Positions 8,151 to 18,768 of a DNA stretch of 64,000 bases are shown one piece after another. Origin of the DNA: Polyangia bacterium (GTDB taxonomy: Bacteria > Myxococcota_A > Polyangia > Nannocystales > Nannocystaceae); NCBI GenBank assembly GCA_030424595.1, contig JAUHWG010000022.1:123344-187343 (forward strand), written 5' to 3'. Made by a program: the position numbers and the translations under genes. Below the pieces are notes generated by a model. That model had not been told where the DNA came from. It was given only the letters and a program-made list of their open reading frames with translations, and did no database searches. How positions within the stretch are numbered: the stretch's first letter is position 1; each line of letters begins with the position of its first letter.

Positions 8151-9212
8151 ATGCTGACCCAGATCCGCAGCACCCGACCGGTGCCCCCAGACAGCGGTCC
8201 CCCCTTGGTGGATCGGCAGGCGAGGCAGGTCCGCTACCTCCGCCTCTCGCTGACCGACAGGTGCAACTACCGCTGCACCTACTGCATGCCGTCGGAGGGG
8301 ATCGAGCACAGGCCGCGCGCTGAGATGCTCACCCATGAGGAGCTGGTCGCCATCTGCCGAGCGTTCGCGGCGTGGGGGGTCGAGCGGGTCCGCCTCACGG
8401 GGGGCGAGCCGACCGTCCGTCGCGGCCTGGTCGAGCTCGTCCGCTCGCTGCGCGCGATCGAGGTCCGGGGTGGCGGACGCCTGGAGGTGGTGATGACCAC
8501 CAACGGCGAGCGCTTAGCCGAGCTCGCCGCGCCGCTCGCCGAGGCGGGCCTCTCCGGTCTGACCGTGAGCGTCGACAGCTTCGATCCGGAGCGCTTCCTG
8601 CGGATCACCCGACGCGGCGATCTGAGCAAGGTGCTCGCGGGGATCGACGCGGCGATCCAGCACGGCCTCGCGCCGAAGCTCAACACGGTCGCGATCCGCG
8701 GCTTCAACGACGATGAACTCCCCGGGATCGCCCGCTACGCCTGGGATCGCGGGCTGGTCCCGCGCTTCATCGAGGTGATGCCGATGTCCGGCGGCGCGCT
8801 CTTCATCCCCGGCGAGCTCCTGCCGGCGGCGACGATCCGGGCGATGATGGCCGACGCGTTTGGAGCCGAGATCGCCCAGGACTCCGGCAAAGCGGTCCGC
8901 GGCCTCGGTCCTGCGACATACTGGCGGGTCGACGGCGGTCCCTATGCGGGGCGATCCTTCGGCCTCATCGCCGCCATGACCGAGAACTTCTGCGCGTCCT
9001 GCAACCGTCTCCGGCTCTCCGCGACCGGGCAGCTCCACGCCTGCCTCGCCCGCGACGAGTCTGGAGACCTGCGCGCGGCCCTTCGCCATGGAGGTGCGGG
9101 AGCGCTCGAGGCGGCGGTCCGTCGTCTCCTCAGCGAAAAACAAGACGGTCACCGCTTCGCCTTGGATGGTAGCGGTGGTCCGACAAAGGCGATGATAAGC
9201 ATCGGAGGTTGA
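8151..9212 (+). CDS. moaA: GTP 3',8-cyclase MoaA (molybdenum cofactor biosynthesis)
   Basis: Radical SAM enzyme that starts molybdenum cofactor synthesis from GTP. The 353-residue product has the N-terminal 4Fe-4S site CNYRCTYC with cysteines at 38, 42 and 45, and the C-terminal second cluster site C-x2-C-x13-C (in ENFCASC ... HAC). It ends in Gly-Gly, as MoaA proteins do for activity. The frame is open upstream to 8076, but the ATG at 8151, with AAGGCAG before it, gives the normal N terminus. ccmE follows after 1 bp, so moaA may head the cytochrome c maturation transcript. No other moa genes are nearby. Confidence 0.93.
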   Translation: MLTQIRSTRPVPPDSGPPLVDRQARQVRYLRLSLTDRCNYRCTYCMPSEGIEHRPRAEMLTHEELVAICRAFAAWGVERVRLTGGEPTVRRGLVELVRSLRAIEVRGGGRLEVVMTTNGERLAELAAPLAEAGLSGLTVSVDSFDPERFLRITRRGDLSKVLAGIDAAIQHGLAPKLNTVAIRGFNDDELPGIARYAWDRGLVPRFIEVMPMSGGALFIPGELLPAATIRAMMADAFGAEIAQDSGKAVRGLGPATYWRVDGGPYAGRSFGLIAAMTENFCASCNRLRLSATGQLHACLARDESGDLRAALRHGGAGALEAAVRRLLSEKQDGHRFALDGSGGPTKAMISIGG

Positions 9213-9213
9213 T

Positions 9214-9624
9214 ATGGCCCTACCCATCGCAACAAAGGCAGTCTTGGCCCTCGTGGTCGCCGGCGCGGTCTCCTACCTGGTGCTCGCCGACGACGGCGAA
9301 GGGGTCTTGGAGTACGTCTACGCCGAGAAGGTCGTCGCCTCGCCCTCCGACTACGCGGGCCGGACGATCAAGGTCCACGGCACCGTCGTCCCCGGGACGA
9401 TCCGGCAGAAGGTCGGCTCCTCCGGCGACTACACCTTCGAGATCGAGAGCGAGGGCGAGCGCCTCGCCGTCCACTTCACGAACATGGTCCCCGACACCTT
9501 CGCCGAGGGCGGCGAGGTCGTCCTCACAGGTCAGCTGACCGAGGACGGTGGACGCTTCGACTCCGACGAGATGGCCGCCAAGTGCCCGTCGAAGTACGAA
9601 GAAGAGCCGATGGCCAACCGCTGA
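9214..9624 (+). CDS. ccmE: Haem chaperone CcmE, Cys-x3-Tyr variant
   Basis: Membrane-anchored OB-fold protein that carries haem covalently to the cytochrome c synthase. The 136-residue product has an N-terminal anchor helix (residues 8-25) and the OB core with GRTIKVHGTVVPGTI. The haem-binding motif is CPSKY (C124, Y128) rather than the classical His-x3-Tyr. The Cys form is known from Desulfovibrio and some archaea, where it accompanies a reduced Ccm system lacking CcmH. It begins 1 bp after moaA and is followed by ccmF. Confidence 0.93.
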   Translation: MALPIATKAVLALVVAGAVSYLVLADDGEGVLEYVYAEKVVASPSDYAGRTIKVHGTVVPGTIRQKVGSSGDYTFEIESEGERLAVHFTNMVPDTFAEGGEVVLTGQLTEDGGRFDSDEMAAKCPSKYEEEPMANR

Positions 9625-9637
9625 GGAGCCCACTGAT

Positions 9638-11639
<2,002 letters not shown>

Positions 11640-11647
<8 letters not shown>

Positions 11648-12272
11648 GCCCGGACGCCCGGCGCTCCTCCGCGCGGGTCTCATCATCGTAGGCGGGGTGA
11701 TCCTCTTCGTCGTCCTCGTCGGCTTCGGCGGCGCCCAGGTCGAGGCGCCCACCGTCGGCCTCGCCTTCGCCGGGACGATGCTCCTCTACGCGCTGCGCCG
11801 GCTCTTCTTGGTCGCGGCTGCGCTCGGGCGCAGCGGTGACGTCACCGACCTAGGCCTCGGCCGGGTCTCGAAGCGAGAGCTGCGCGACGAGAAGCGACGC
11901 CTCCTTCGGGCGATCAAGGAGCTCGAGTTCGACTACGGGATGGGCAAGCTCTCCAAGGCCGACTACGAGTCGGTCTCGAGCGCCTACAAGATGCGGGCGA
12001 TCGAGGTGATGCGAGCGCTCGAGGGCAACGCCGATCTTCACCCGGAGGTCGCGGCGATCCTCCGCGGCGAGAGCCCTGGCAGCGCCGGCTCGGCGAGCGC
12101 TGAGGCCGCTGAGAGTGACCGCGGTGCGGAGCGCGGAGCACCTTCCGCCGGGACCGATGAGCCCTCGGCGGCCTCTGCCGACGCGGGGACGGCCTGCCCC
12201 TCCTGCGAGGTCAAGAACGACGATGACGCCCGCTTCTGCAAGCACTGCGGGACAGCGCTGGAGCACGCATGA
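11640..12272 (+). CDS. CcmI-like membrane protein with C-terminal zinc ribbon
   Basis: The 210-residue product has two helices (about residues 9-27 and 34-54), a cytoplasmic helical region with LRDEKRRLLRAIKELEFDYGMGKLSKADYES, a low-complexity Ser/Ala/Glu linker, and a zinc ribbon at the end (CPSC ... CKHC). The helical region resembles the CcmI/CycH N-terminal segment, in which LEFDxxxGKLSxxDY is typical. CcmI normally presents apocytochrome to the haem lyase. A zinc ribbon is not part of classical CcmI. It overlaps ccmF (ATG 11640; a GTG at 11634 is an alternative) and its stop overlaps the next gene, so it is coupled to both. The role is inferred from position and the short helical match. 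Confidence 0.65.
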
Positions 12273-14395
12273 GCCGCGCCAACACCGGATCTAGCCGCCG
12301 CTTCGTCGGCACCTACGCCGTCGCGGCGCTCCTCTCCGGGGTCTGCGGCGGGCTGCTCCTCAGCGTCGCCCCGGCCTACGCTCAGCCGCCGATGGGCGGT
12401 CGCCCGGACCCGCGGCAGATGTCAGGCCTCTCGCGGCTCGACCCTCAGGTCGCGCCCGGGACGGTCACGGTCCGCTGCCTCCTCGGCGGCTTCGACCAGC
12501 CAGCGGTCGGCGCCGAGGTGACCCTCGAGGTCCGGTCGACGGACGGCCGGGTCGAGACCTTCACGGCGAAGGCCGACGGCGAGGGGAGGGCGACCTTCAC
12601 CGGGGTCGAGGGCTTCTTCGGCGGCCAGGCCCTGGCGAGCGTCGACTTCGACGGCGAGCTCGTCCGCTCCCGCGAGATCCCGATCGCAGCATCGGCTGGC
12701 TCTCGGGTCATGTTGGTCAAGGGCGCGGCTGCGGCCGGGACCGGACCCGCAGGCGGACCCGCAGCCGGTCCGGCAGGCGGACCCGCAGGCGGGCCCGCAG
12801 GCGCAGGCGCCCCTGCAGGCGGGGCGCCTGGCCCAGGCGAGGTCGACGGTGCGGGCTTCCCCGCTCCGGGTCGACCCTTCTCCGATCCTCGCTTCCCCAA
12901 GGGGACGCTCGTGGTCGGCGTTCTCGACCTGAAGGCCCGCGACGGGGTCAAGGACATCGACGTCCGCTTGGTGATCAGGCCGCCGGAGGGCGAGGAGATC
13001 GTCCGCACCGGGACGACCGATCCCCAGGGGCGCACCCTCTTCGACAAGCTCGACGCCGACGACGTCCCGGAGGGGAGCGTTCTCCAGGTGACGGCGGCGA
13101 TCGACGAGGGCGCGGCGCCGCAGGTCTCCGAGGAGTTCACGATCGGCGAGGAGGGGCTCGCGCTCGTCTTCACGGTAGGTCAGGTGAGCGCCGAGGCCGG
13201 CGCGGCGGCGGCTCCCGTTCGTCGCCGGGCGGTCATGCCCCCGCGCCTGACGCCGACGATGAAGGCCGGCTCGGTCCGCCTCTCGGTGATCGACGCCGCC
13301 GATCAGCCGGTCGCGCAGCAGGAGGTCGAGCTCGTCCAGCTCGACGTGACCGGCGCTCAGGTGGGCTACGACGGGGTCTCTGGCCCCGACGGCGTCGCTC
13401 ACTTCGAGGGGATCCAGGTCAACCTCGACTCGGCCTATCAGATCACCGTCAACTACGACGGCGCCCCCTACAGCACCTCCCTCTTCCGCCTCCACGAGTC
13501 GATGGGGGCGCTCGCCGAGATCCGGGTCTTCAAGACGACGACCGACGTCTCGCGGATCCGCAGCGCGACCCAGCTCGAGATCGCGGGGCGGGAGAACGAC
13601 CTCGCCCAGGTGACCCAGCTCTACCAGGTCTTCGTCAGCGGCGACGAGGCCTACTGGCCCGGCGCGCCGCTCAAGATCGAGGGCGGCGAGGATGCGATCG
13701 GCTTCGTCGTCATGGACCGGGCCTCGGCGATCGTCGAGCACGCGGAGAAGTCGCCCTTCGCGACGCTCCGCGAGCCGATCCCGCCGGGCGAGGTGGTCGA
13801 TCTCTCCTTCGCCTATCTGGTCGAACATACAGGCACCGCGACCGTCCGCTGGACGCCGTCGCTGCCGCTGCTCGAGTCCGGGGCGCTCTTGCCCAAGGAG
13901 CTCACCCTCAGCTCAGGCTCGACCAAGCCGCCGAGGCCGCCAGACCAGGCCCCCGACGCGCCCTTCGACTACTACGAGCTCGGGGCCCGCGAGGCCGGCG
14001 TGCCGATCGAGCTTGTCGTCGAGGGCCTGCCGACGAGGCCGCGGATCTTCCGCGATCTGGGCCTCGGCCTGGGCCTCGGGATCCTCGGGATGCTCGGGAT
14101 CTCGCTCCTGACGAGCCCGCGACGGTCTCGGCGCGACAGGCTCGTGGAGCGCAAGCAGGAGCTCCTCGCCGCCCTCGCGGCGGATGGCGCCGGCGCCTCG
14201 GCGTTGGACGAGGAGAAGCGGATGAGCCTCGCGATCGAGCTCGATCAGGTGCTCCGGCAGATCGACGCCCTCGACGGGGCGACCTCAGCCTCAGCCGAGC
14301 CGGCGGCGGACCCCGCGAAGAAGGACGGGGACGAGGTCGCTGCGGCGGGCTCTGGCGCGGCCGCGGAGAGCGACGCCGCAGGGCCGAAGGCATGA
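12269..14395 (+). CDS. Large envelope protein of unknown function within the ccm operon
   Basis: I do not recognise this as a named protein. The 708-residue product has a long signal sequence ending near APAYAQ (residues 1-38) and two or three beta-rich modules of the Cna-B/carboxypeptidase-regulatory kind (VTVRCLLGGFDQPAVGAEVTLEV; LVVGVLDLKARDGVKDIDVRLVI; VRLSVIDAADQPVAQQEVELV). Between the first two lies a GPAGG repeat linker (residues about 158-190). Near the C terminus there is a membrane helix (LGLGLGLGILGMLGISLL), then a charged cytoplasmic tail with coiled-coil potential. It overlaps both neighbours by 4 bp (ATGA), so it is co-translated with the CcmI-like protein and ccmA. A periplasmic scaffold for cytochrome assembly is possible but not shown. 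Confidence 0.8.
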   Translation: MSRANTGSSRRFVGTYAVAALLSGVCGGLLLSVAPAYAQPPMGGRPDPRQMSGLSRLDPQVAPGTVTVRCLLGGFDQPAVGAEVTLEVRSTDGRVETFTAKADGEGRATFTGVEGFFGGQALASVDFDGELVRSREIPIAASAGSRVMLVKGAAAAGTGPAGGPAAGPAGGPAGGPAGAGAPAGGAPGPGEVDGAGFPAPGRPFSDPRFPKGTLVVGVLDLKARDGVKDIDVRLVIRPPEGEEIVRTGTTDPQGRTLFDKLDADDVPEGSVLQVTAAIDEGAAPQVSEEFTIGEEGLALVFTVGQVSAEAGAAAAPVRRRAVMPPRLTPTMKAGSVRLSVIDAADQPVAQQEVELVQLDVTGAQVGYDGVSGPDGVAHFEGIQVNLDSAYQITVNYDGAPYSTSLFRLHESMGALAEIRVFKTTTDVSRIRSATQLEIAGRENDLAQVTQLYQVFVSGDEAYWPGAPLKIEGGEDAIGFVVMDRASAIVEHAEKSPFATLREPIPPGEVVDLSFAYLVEHTGTATVRWTPSLPLLESGALLPKELTLSSGSTKPPRPPDQAPDAPFDYYELGAREAGVPIELVVEGLPTRPRIFRDLGLGLGLGILGMLGISLLTSPRRSRRDRLVERKQELLAALAADGAGASALDEEKRMSLAIELDQVLRQIDALDGATSASAEPAADPAKKDGDEVAAAGSGAAAESDAAGPKA

Positions 14396-15156
14396 GCCCG
14401 ACCCTCGCCCCCCTCGAGGCCCGCGGGATCAGCCAGCGCTTCGGTCGCAAGCGGGTGCTGCGGCGGGTCGATCTCAAGGTCGAGAGCGGCGAGCTGGTCG
14501 GCCTCGTCGGCGCCAACGGCTCGGGCAAGACGACCCTCTTCTCGATCATGACCGGGCTCCTGCCGCCGGACGGGGGGGAGTCGACCTACGCCGGAACCTC
14601 GATCGATCGCCTCAGCCTCGAGCTCCGGGCCCGCCTCGCCTACGTCGCCCATCGGCCCCAGGTCTACTTGGGTTTGACCGCGCGCGAGAACCTCGAGCTC
14701 TTCGCCCAGCTCCGGGCGACCGTCGGCGCGACGACGATCGCGGCCGACGAGGCGCTCTCCCGCTTCGGCCTCGCGGACGCGGCCGATCGCCTGGTGGGGA
14801 CGTTCTCTCGGGGCATGGCCCAACGCCTCGCGCTCGCCCGGGCGCTCGCGTCGAGCCCCGACATCTTGATCCTCGACGAGCCTTTCACGGCGCTTGATCG
14901 CCAGGGCCGCGAGTTTCTCGCGGAGATCCTGAGGGCGGAGCGGGAGCGGGGGGCGGCGCTCTTCGTCGCCTCCCACGATCACGACATGCTCGTCCGGGTC
15001 GCCGATCGGATCCTCCACCTGGAGAACGGGGTGATCGCCGGCGAGGCGACCCGCGGGGCGGAGGTCGAGGGGGGCAGCGCCTTTCGTGATGCGACCGCGG
15101 CGCTCTGGTCCGGAGGGCCCGCGGACGGGGTCGTCGGAGCTGCGGCCGTCACCTAG
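14392..15156 (+). CDS. ccmA: ABC transporter ATPase, CcmA type
   Basis: ATPase of the CcmABCD haem-handling complex; ATP hydrolysis releases holo-CcmE. The 254-residue product has Walker A GANGSGKTT at about residues 40-48, a signature loop FSRGMAQRLALARAL at about 138-152, Walker B ILILDEP at about 158-164 and an H-loop in ASHDHDM. The signature reads SRGMAQ rather than LSGGQ, as is common in CcmA-like ATPases. Start ATG overlaps the upstream stop. It is separated from ccmB by 401 bp, unlike the overlaps elsewhere in the locus. Without the ccm context it would be called only a generic ABC ATPase. Confidence 0.85.
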   Translation: MSPTLAPLEARGISQRFGRKRVLRRVDLKVESGELVGLVGANGSGKTTLFSIMTGLLPPDGGESTYAGTSIDRLSLELRARLAYVAHRPQVYLGLTARENLELFAQLRATVGATTIAADEALSRFGLADAADRLVGTFSRGMAQRLALARALASSPDILILDEPFTALDRQGREFLAEILRAERERGAALFVASHDHDMLVRVADRILHLENGVIAGEATRGAEVEGGSAFRDATAALWSGGPADGVVGAAAVT

Positions 15157-15557
15157 GAGCCTGTGGCGAACGTCAGCGCGGCCTCTCGCGGAGCGAACGT
15201 CGGCCTCCGCGGCGGACGCAGCGGGTGCGAGGTCGGGCCCGGGGCGAGCCTTGGCGGCACGCGTCGTCGATGCGAGGTTCACGCTTCTACGGATGGAGCT
15301 GCCGACGGCCGATAGTGCCCCTCGGCGACGGCCCGTCGGACGAGGTCGGACGCACTCGCAGGCGGCCTCGTAGGTCGGCTCATCGGCGCGGGAGGAGCCC
15401 CCGTGAGGATCGCGGGGTCGAGCGCCGGGTGGCCGCGGGTCCTACGGTTGCGGCCCTTCGGAGCCTGCGCGGATGAGGAAGACCGTCAGCGTCTCCGCGT
15501 CGCAGGGAGTTTGCCGCGGCCGCGAGGTCCAGCTATCTGATAGAACCGGCCTCGGCG
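15157..15557. other. 401-bp gap between ccmA and ccmB, no gene seen
   Basis: No convincing reading frame with coding character is seen. The stretch is GC-rich and holds two segments (15342-15370 and 15364-15387) that recur in other intergenic regions of the window near 40411 and 19767. It may hold a promoter for ccmB or a small repeat insertion. Confidence 0.6.
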
Positions 15558-16292
15558 ATGGTCCTGCTCCGTCAGATCCGCCTCCTCTTGCTCGCGGAGC
15601 TCCGCCAAGAGGTGCGCTCGTTTGAGGTCGTCCTGACCTCGGCGTTCTTCAGCGTGGTCATGATGGCGCTCTTCGCCCTCTCGCTCGGGGCGTTGCCGGT
15701 GGAGTCTCAGCTCATGGCCGTGCCCGGTGCGCTCTGGCTCAGCGTCGCCTTCGTCGGCTCCCTGACCCTCACCCGGGTCTTCGATCGCGAGCGCGAGTCC
15801 GACACCCTGCGGGCCCTCCTCGTGGGGCCGGTGAACCGCATGGCGATCTACTTCTCCAAGGCGGCGGTCGCCCTCTTGGTGCTCCTGCTGGCGGCGGCGG
15901 TGCTGGTCCCCGGTCTCATCGTCATCTTCCCGGGCGCCGCGCCGATGGCGGAGAGGCCGCTCTTTACCGCGGCGATGGTCCTCCTGGGTTGCATCGGCTA
16001 TGTCGCGGTCGGTACGCTCTTCGCCGCCGGGCTCGCGGCGGGGAGCGGCAAGAACGTGCTCCTCTCGCTGATCCTTCACCCACTCACCACGCCTGTCCTC
16101 ATGTTCAATTTGGTCGCGACACGGGCGCTCCTCGAGGCCCATCCTGGGGCTGACGCCTACCTCGGGCGGCTGGCGGCGGTCGACGTCGTCCTCGTCGTTC
16201 TCGGCGCTTGGCTCTTCGAGCCGGTGCTGGTCGGGGGTGGTGGCAGTGGCGGCGACGCGGCTCGGCCGGCGCGGACGGGGGCAGGCCGATGA
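15558..16292 (+). CDS. ccmB: Haem exporter membrane subunit CcmB
   Basis: Membrane partner of CcmA. The 244-residue product has six helices and the family landmarks LAELRQEVRSFEVVLTSAFF near the start, FDRERESDTLRALLVGPVNR in the middle, and GKNVLLSLILHPLTTPVLM. Length is near the usual 220-230. The ATG follows the long gap after ccmA. The stop overlaps the ccmC start (ATGA). Confidence 0.92.
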   Translation: MVLLRQIRLLLLAELRQEVRSFEVVLTSAFFSVVMMALFALSLGALPVESQLMAVPGALWLSVAFVGSLTLTRVFDRERESDTLRALLVGPVNRMAIYFSKAAVALLVLLLAAAVLVPGLIVIFPGAAPMAERPLFTAAMVLLGCIGYVAVGTLFAAGLAAGSGKNVLLSLILHPLTTPVLMFNLVATRALLEAHPGADAYLGRLAAVDVVLVVLGAWLFEPVLVGGGGSGGDAARPARTGAGR

Positions 16293-16984
16293 TCCGCCGC
16301 TTTCTCCCCGACGGGATGCTCCTCGCCGCGGCGCTGATCTTCCCCTACAGCGTCGCCCGGATCTTCCTCGACACGCCGATCGAGCGGACGATGGGGACCG
16401 CCTTCAAGATCTTCTTCTTCCACGTGCCGATGGGCTGGTTGACGATGCTGATGGCGGTGATCTGCGGGGTCGCGGCGGCGATCGAGCTCCGTCGGCGGTC
16501 GACGACCGCCTCTGCGGTCGCCCTCGCCGCGGCCGAGATAGGCTTCGTCTGCGGCCTCGGGGTGCTCCTGACCGGGCCCATCTGGGGGAACGCGACCTGG
16601 GGGAAGCCGTGGACCGGCGACGCCCGACAGATGTCGACCGCGCTGCTCTGGCTGGTGATCGCCGCGTACCTCCTGATCCGCCACTACGGACCCTCGGGGA
16701 GCCGGCGGCTCGCGGCTGGCCTCGCGATCTTTGGCGCCGTCGACGTACCGATCATCTACTACGCGGTCAAGCTGTGGAAGACGACCCACCCGACCACCGA
16801 GGTCGTCGGATCGCTGCCGCCGGCGCTCTGGGCCGCCTTCTGGCCCGGGCTCGGGGCGATCCTCCTGTGCACCTTTGGCCTGATGGGGCTGCGGATCCGC
16901 CAGCTCGTCCTCGCCGAGCAACTCGATGAAGCATGGGTCCGCGTGACGGACCGAGAGGCAACCGATGGAACCGATCTTTCCTGA
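16289..16984 (+). CDS. ccmC: Haem transporter/chaperone-loading protein CcmC with altered WWD motif
   Basis: Six-helix membrane protein that loads haem onto CcmE. The 231-residue product has the conserved FKIFFFHVPMGWL histidine region and the second His in RHYG. The tryptophan-rich loop reads TWGKPWTGDAR, whereas the classical form is W-G-x-W-W-x-W-D-x-R, so two tryptophans are replaced by Pro and Gly. The ATG at 16289 overlaps the ccmB stop; the frame is open further upstream but inside ccmB. The end overlaps the next small gene by 20 bp. Confidence 0.9.
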   Translation: MIRRFLPDGMLLAAALIFPYSVARIFLDTPIERTMGTAFKIFFFHVPMGWLTMLMAVICGVAAAIELRRRSTTASAVALAAAEIGFVCGLGVLLTGPIWGNATWGKPWTGDARQMSTALLWLVIAAYLLIRHYGPSGSRRLAAGLAIFGAVDVPIIYYAVKLWKTTHPTTEVVGSLPPALWAAFWPGLGAILLCTFGLMGLRIRQLVLAEQLDEAWVRVTDREATDGTDLS

Positions 16985-17318
16985 CCCCACGCCCGAGCCG
17001 GAGGCTGCGGCGGAGCCCGGGTCTGAGGCGCCAGCCCAGGCCGCCGAGGTCGCGAAGACCGAGGTCGCGGATGAGGCCAACAGCGTGCCCGACGAGTACG
17101 CGCCGGTCGCCGGCCGTTCGCTCAAGGAGGTCGAGCAGGTGCGGATGCTGGAGAGCGTCGCCGCACAGAAGGTCGCCCGCGACTACCAGCACATCATCTG
17201 GGCCTACGGGATCCTCTGGGCCCTCTTCGCCGGCTACGGGATCTTCCTCTGGCGCCGGAGCGCTCGACTCCGCGCCGACATGGACGCGCTGCGGCGCGAG
17301 CTCGACGGACCTGCATGA
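16965..17318 (+). CDS. CcmD-family small membrane protein
   Basis: The 117-residue product has an acidic, Pro/Ala-rich N terminus of about 70 residues, then one membrane helix with HIIWAYGILWALFAGYGIFLW and a basic RRSARLRADMDALRREL tail. The W-A-Y-G-I-x-W helix and charged coil after it match CcmD-family proteins, which stabilise the CcmABC complex with CcmE. The long acidic N-terminal extension is unusual. It overlaps ccmC by 20 bp and the next gene by 4 bp. Confidence 0.75.
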   Translation: MEPIFPDPTPEPEAAAEPGSEAPAQAAEVAKTEVADEANSVPDEYAPVAGRSLKEVEQVRMLESVAAQKVARDYQHIIWAYGILWALFAGYGIFLWRRSARLRADMDALRRELDGPA

Positions 17319-17500
17319 CCCTCGGGCACTTCCTCTATATCCCCGGCGTCCTCGTCCTCGGCCTGGTGATCGGCTACGTCTTCGGAGGCCGCGCTGCGGC
17401 GACCCTCGACGCCGACCGCGAGGAGCGGGAGCAGAGGCGAGCGGCTCGGAGAGCCCGCGCCGCGGCCCGGGACGGCGGCGAGCGTCCGCCCAGCCCCTAG
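17315..17500 (+). CDS. 61-residue one-helix protein at the end of the ccm locus
   Basis: Unrecognised. It has one membrane helix (IPGVLVLGLVIGYVFGG) and a strongly basic tail, RRAARRARAAARDG. Overlap of its ATG with the upstream TGA argues that it is translated. It may be a second small stabilising subunit. Confidence 0.6.
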   Translation: MTLGHFLYIPGVLVLGLVIGYVFGGRAAATLDADREEREQRRAARRARAAARDGGERPPSP

Positions 17501-17613
17501 TGTCCTGGTGTGTTGTTTGATGAAGAGGTCTGCCGGTCGCCGACGAGCTGTGCCCGCTGTGCCCGCTGCGCCTCGATGATAGAACCCGAAACCGACGAAT
17601 TTGGAGAGCTGCG

Positions 17614-18759
17614 ATGTTTAATCCGACCTACACCGAAGAGCAGGCCGCCCTGGTCGACACCGCCCGCAAGTTCACCGCCGACACGATCATCCCGGCGGCC
17701 CACGAGTGCGACGAGAACGAGCGCTTCCCGATCGAGATCTTCGAGGCCGCCTTCGAGCTCGGGTTGATGAACGCCGAGCTCCCGGAGGCCTACGGCGGCC
17801 TCGGCCTCCACACCGTCGACGGCTGTCTGATCGCCGAGGAGATCGCCTACGGCTGCGCCGCGGTCGCGACCAGCCTGGTCTGCAATCACCTCGGCTCGCT
17901 GCCGCTGATGATCGCCGGCACCGAGGAGCAGAAGACCAAGTGGTTCGGCCGCCTCGTCGACGAGCTCTGCTTCGTCTCCTACTGCTGCTCCGAGCCCGAG
18001 GCCGGCTCTGACGTCGCATCGATGAAGACCCGCCTCACCCGCGACGGCAACGAGTGGGTCCTGACCGGGCAGAAGCGTTGGATCACCAACGGCGGGCAGG
18101 CGAGCTTCTACACCGGCTTTGCCACCCTCGACCCGAAGCTGCGCCACAAGGGGATCACCGCCTTCGTCGTCGACCGCGAGCAGAAGGGCGTCAGCGTCGG
18201 CAAGAAGGAGAAGAAGCTCGGACAGCGGGCGTCGGAGACCGTCGACGTGCTCTTCGACGAGGTCCGCCTGACGGACGATCAGATCATCGGCGAGCCCGGC
18301 CGCGGCTTCGCGATCGCGATGGAGACCTTCGACAAGTCGCGGCCGATGATTGGCGCACAGTGCGCGGGGATCATCCGTCGCTGCCTCGACGAGTCGATCG
18401 CCTACGCCAAGGAGCGCAAGACCTTTGGCGTGCCGATCTCCAACCACCAGGCGATCCAGTTCATGATCGCCGAGATGGCGATGGCCCACGAGGCGGTCAA
18501 GCTCCTCTACTCGAAGGCGGCCTGGGAGGTCGACAACGGGGTGCGCCGGAGCAACACCAGCGCGATCACCAAGTGCATGGGGGCCGACATGGCGGTCAAG
18601 TCGGCGACCGACGCGGTCCAGATCTTCGGCGGCTACGGCTACACCCGCGAGTACCCGGTCGAGAAGCTCTACCGCGACGCCAAGCTGATGCAGATCTACG
18701 AGGGCACCTCGCAGGTCCAGCGGATGGTCATCGCCAAGAACCTCCTCATGCGCTCCTAG
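17614..18759 (+). CDS. Acyl-CoA dehydrogenase
   Basis: FAD enzyme that introduces the alpha-beta double bond in acyl-CoA, passing electrons to an electron-transfer flavoprotein. The 381-residue length is typical. Visible motifs are YCCSEPEAGSD (FAD/substrate loop), RWITNGG, FGGYGYTREYPVEKLYRDAK and the catalytic base Glu363 in IYEGTSQ. The Glu position is that of short/medium-chain enzymes rather than isovaleryl-CoA dehydrogenase. ATG at 17614 has GGAGAG about 11 bp upstream. Chain-length specificity cannot be read from the sequence. Confidence 0.93.
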   Translation: MFNPTYTEEQAALVDTARKFTADTIIPAAHECDENERFPIEIFEAAFELGLMNAELPEAYGGLGLHTVDGCLIAEEIAYGCAAVATSLVCNHLGSLPLMIAGTEEQKTKWFGRLVDELCFVSYCCSEPEAGSDVASMKTRLTRDGNEWVLTGQKRWITNGGQASFYTGFATLDPKLRHKGITAFVVDREQKGVSVGKKEKKLGQRASETVDVLFDEVRLTDDQIIGEPGRGFAIAMETFDKSRPMIGAQCAGIIRRCLDESIAYAKERKTFGVPISNHQAIQFMIAEMAMAHEAVKLLYSKAAWEVDNGVRRSNTSAITKCMGADMAVKSATDAVQIFGGYGYTREYPVEKLYRDAKLMQIYEGTSQVQRMVIAKNLLMRS

Positions 18760-18768
18760 GGCCCTACT

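Noticed and set aside
12740..12832. Independent tandem repeat element
   Set aside because: The GPAGG codon repeat is part of the linker of the 708-residue protein, in frame and compositionally explained.
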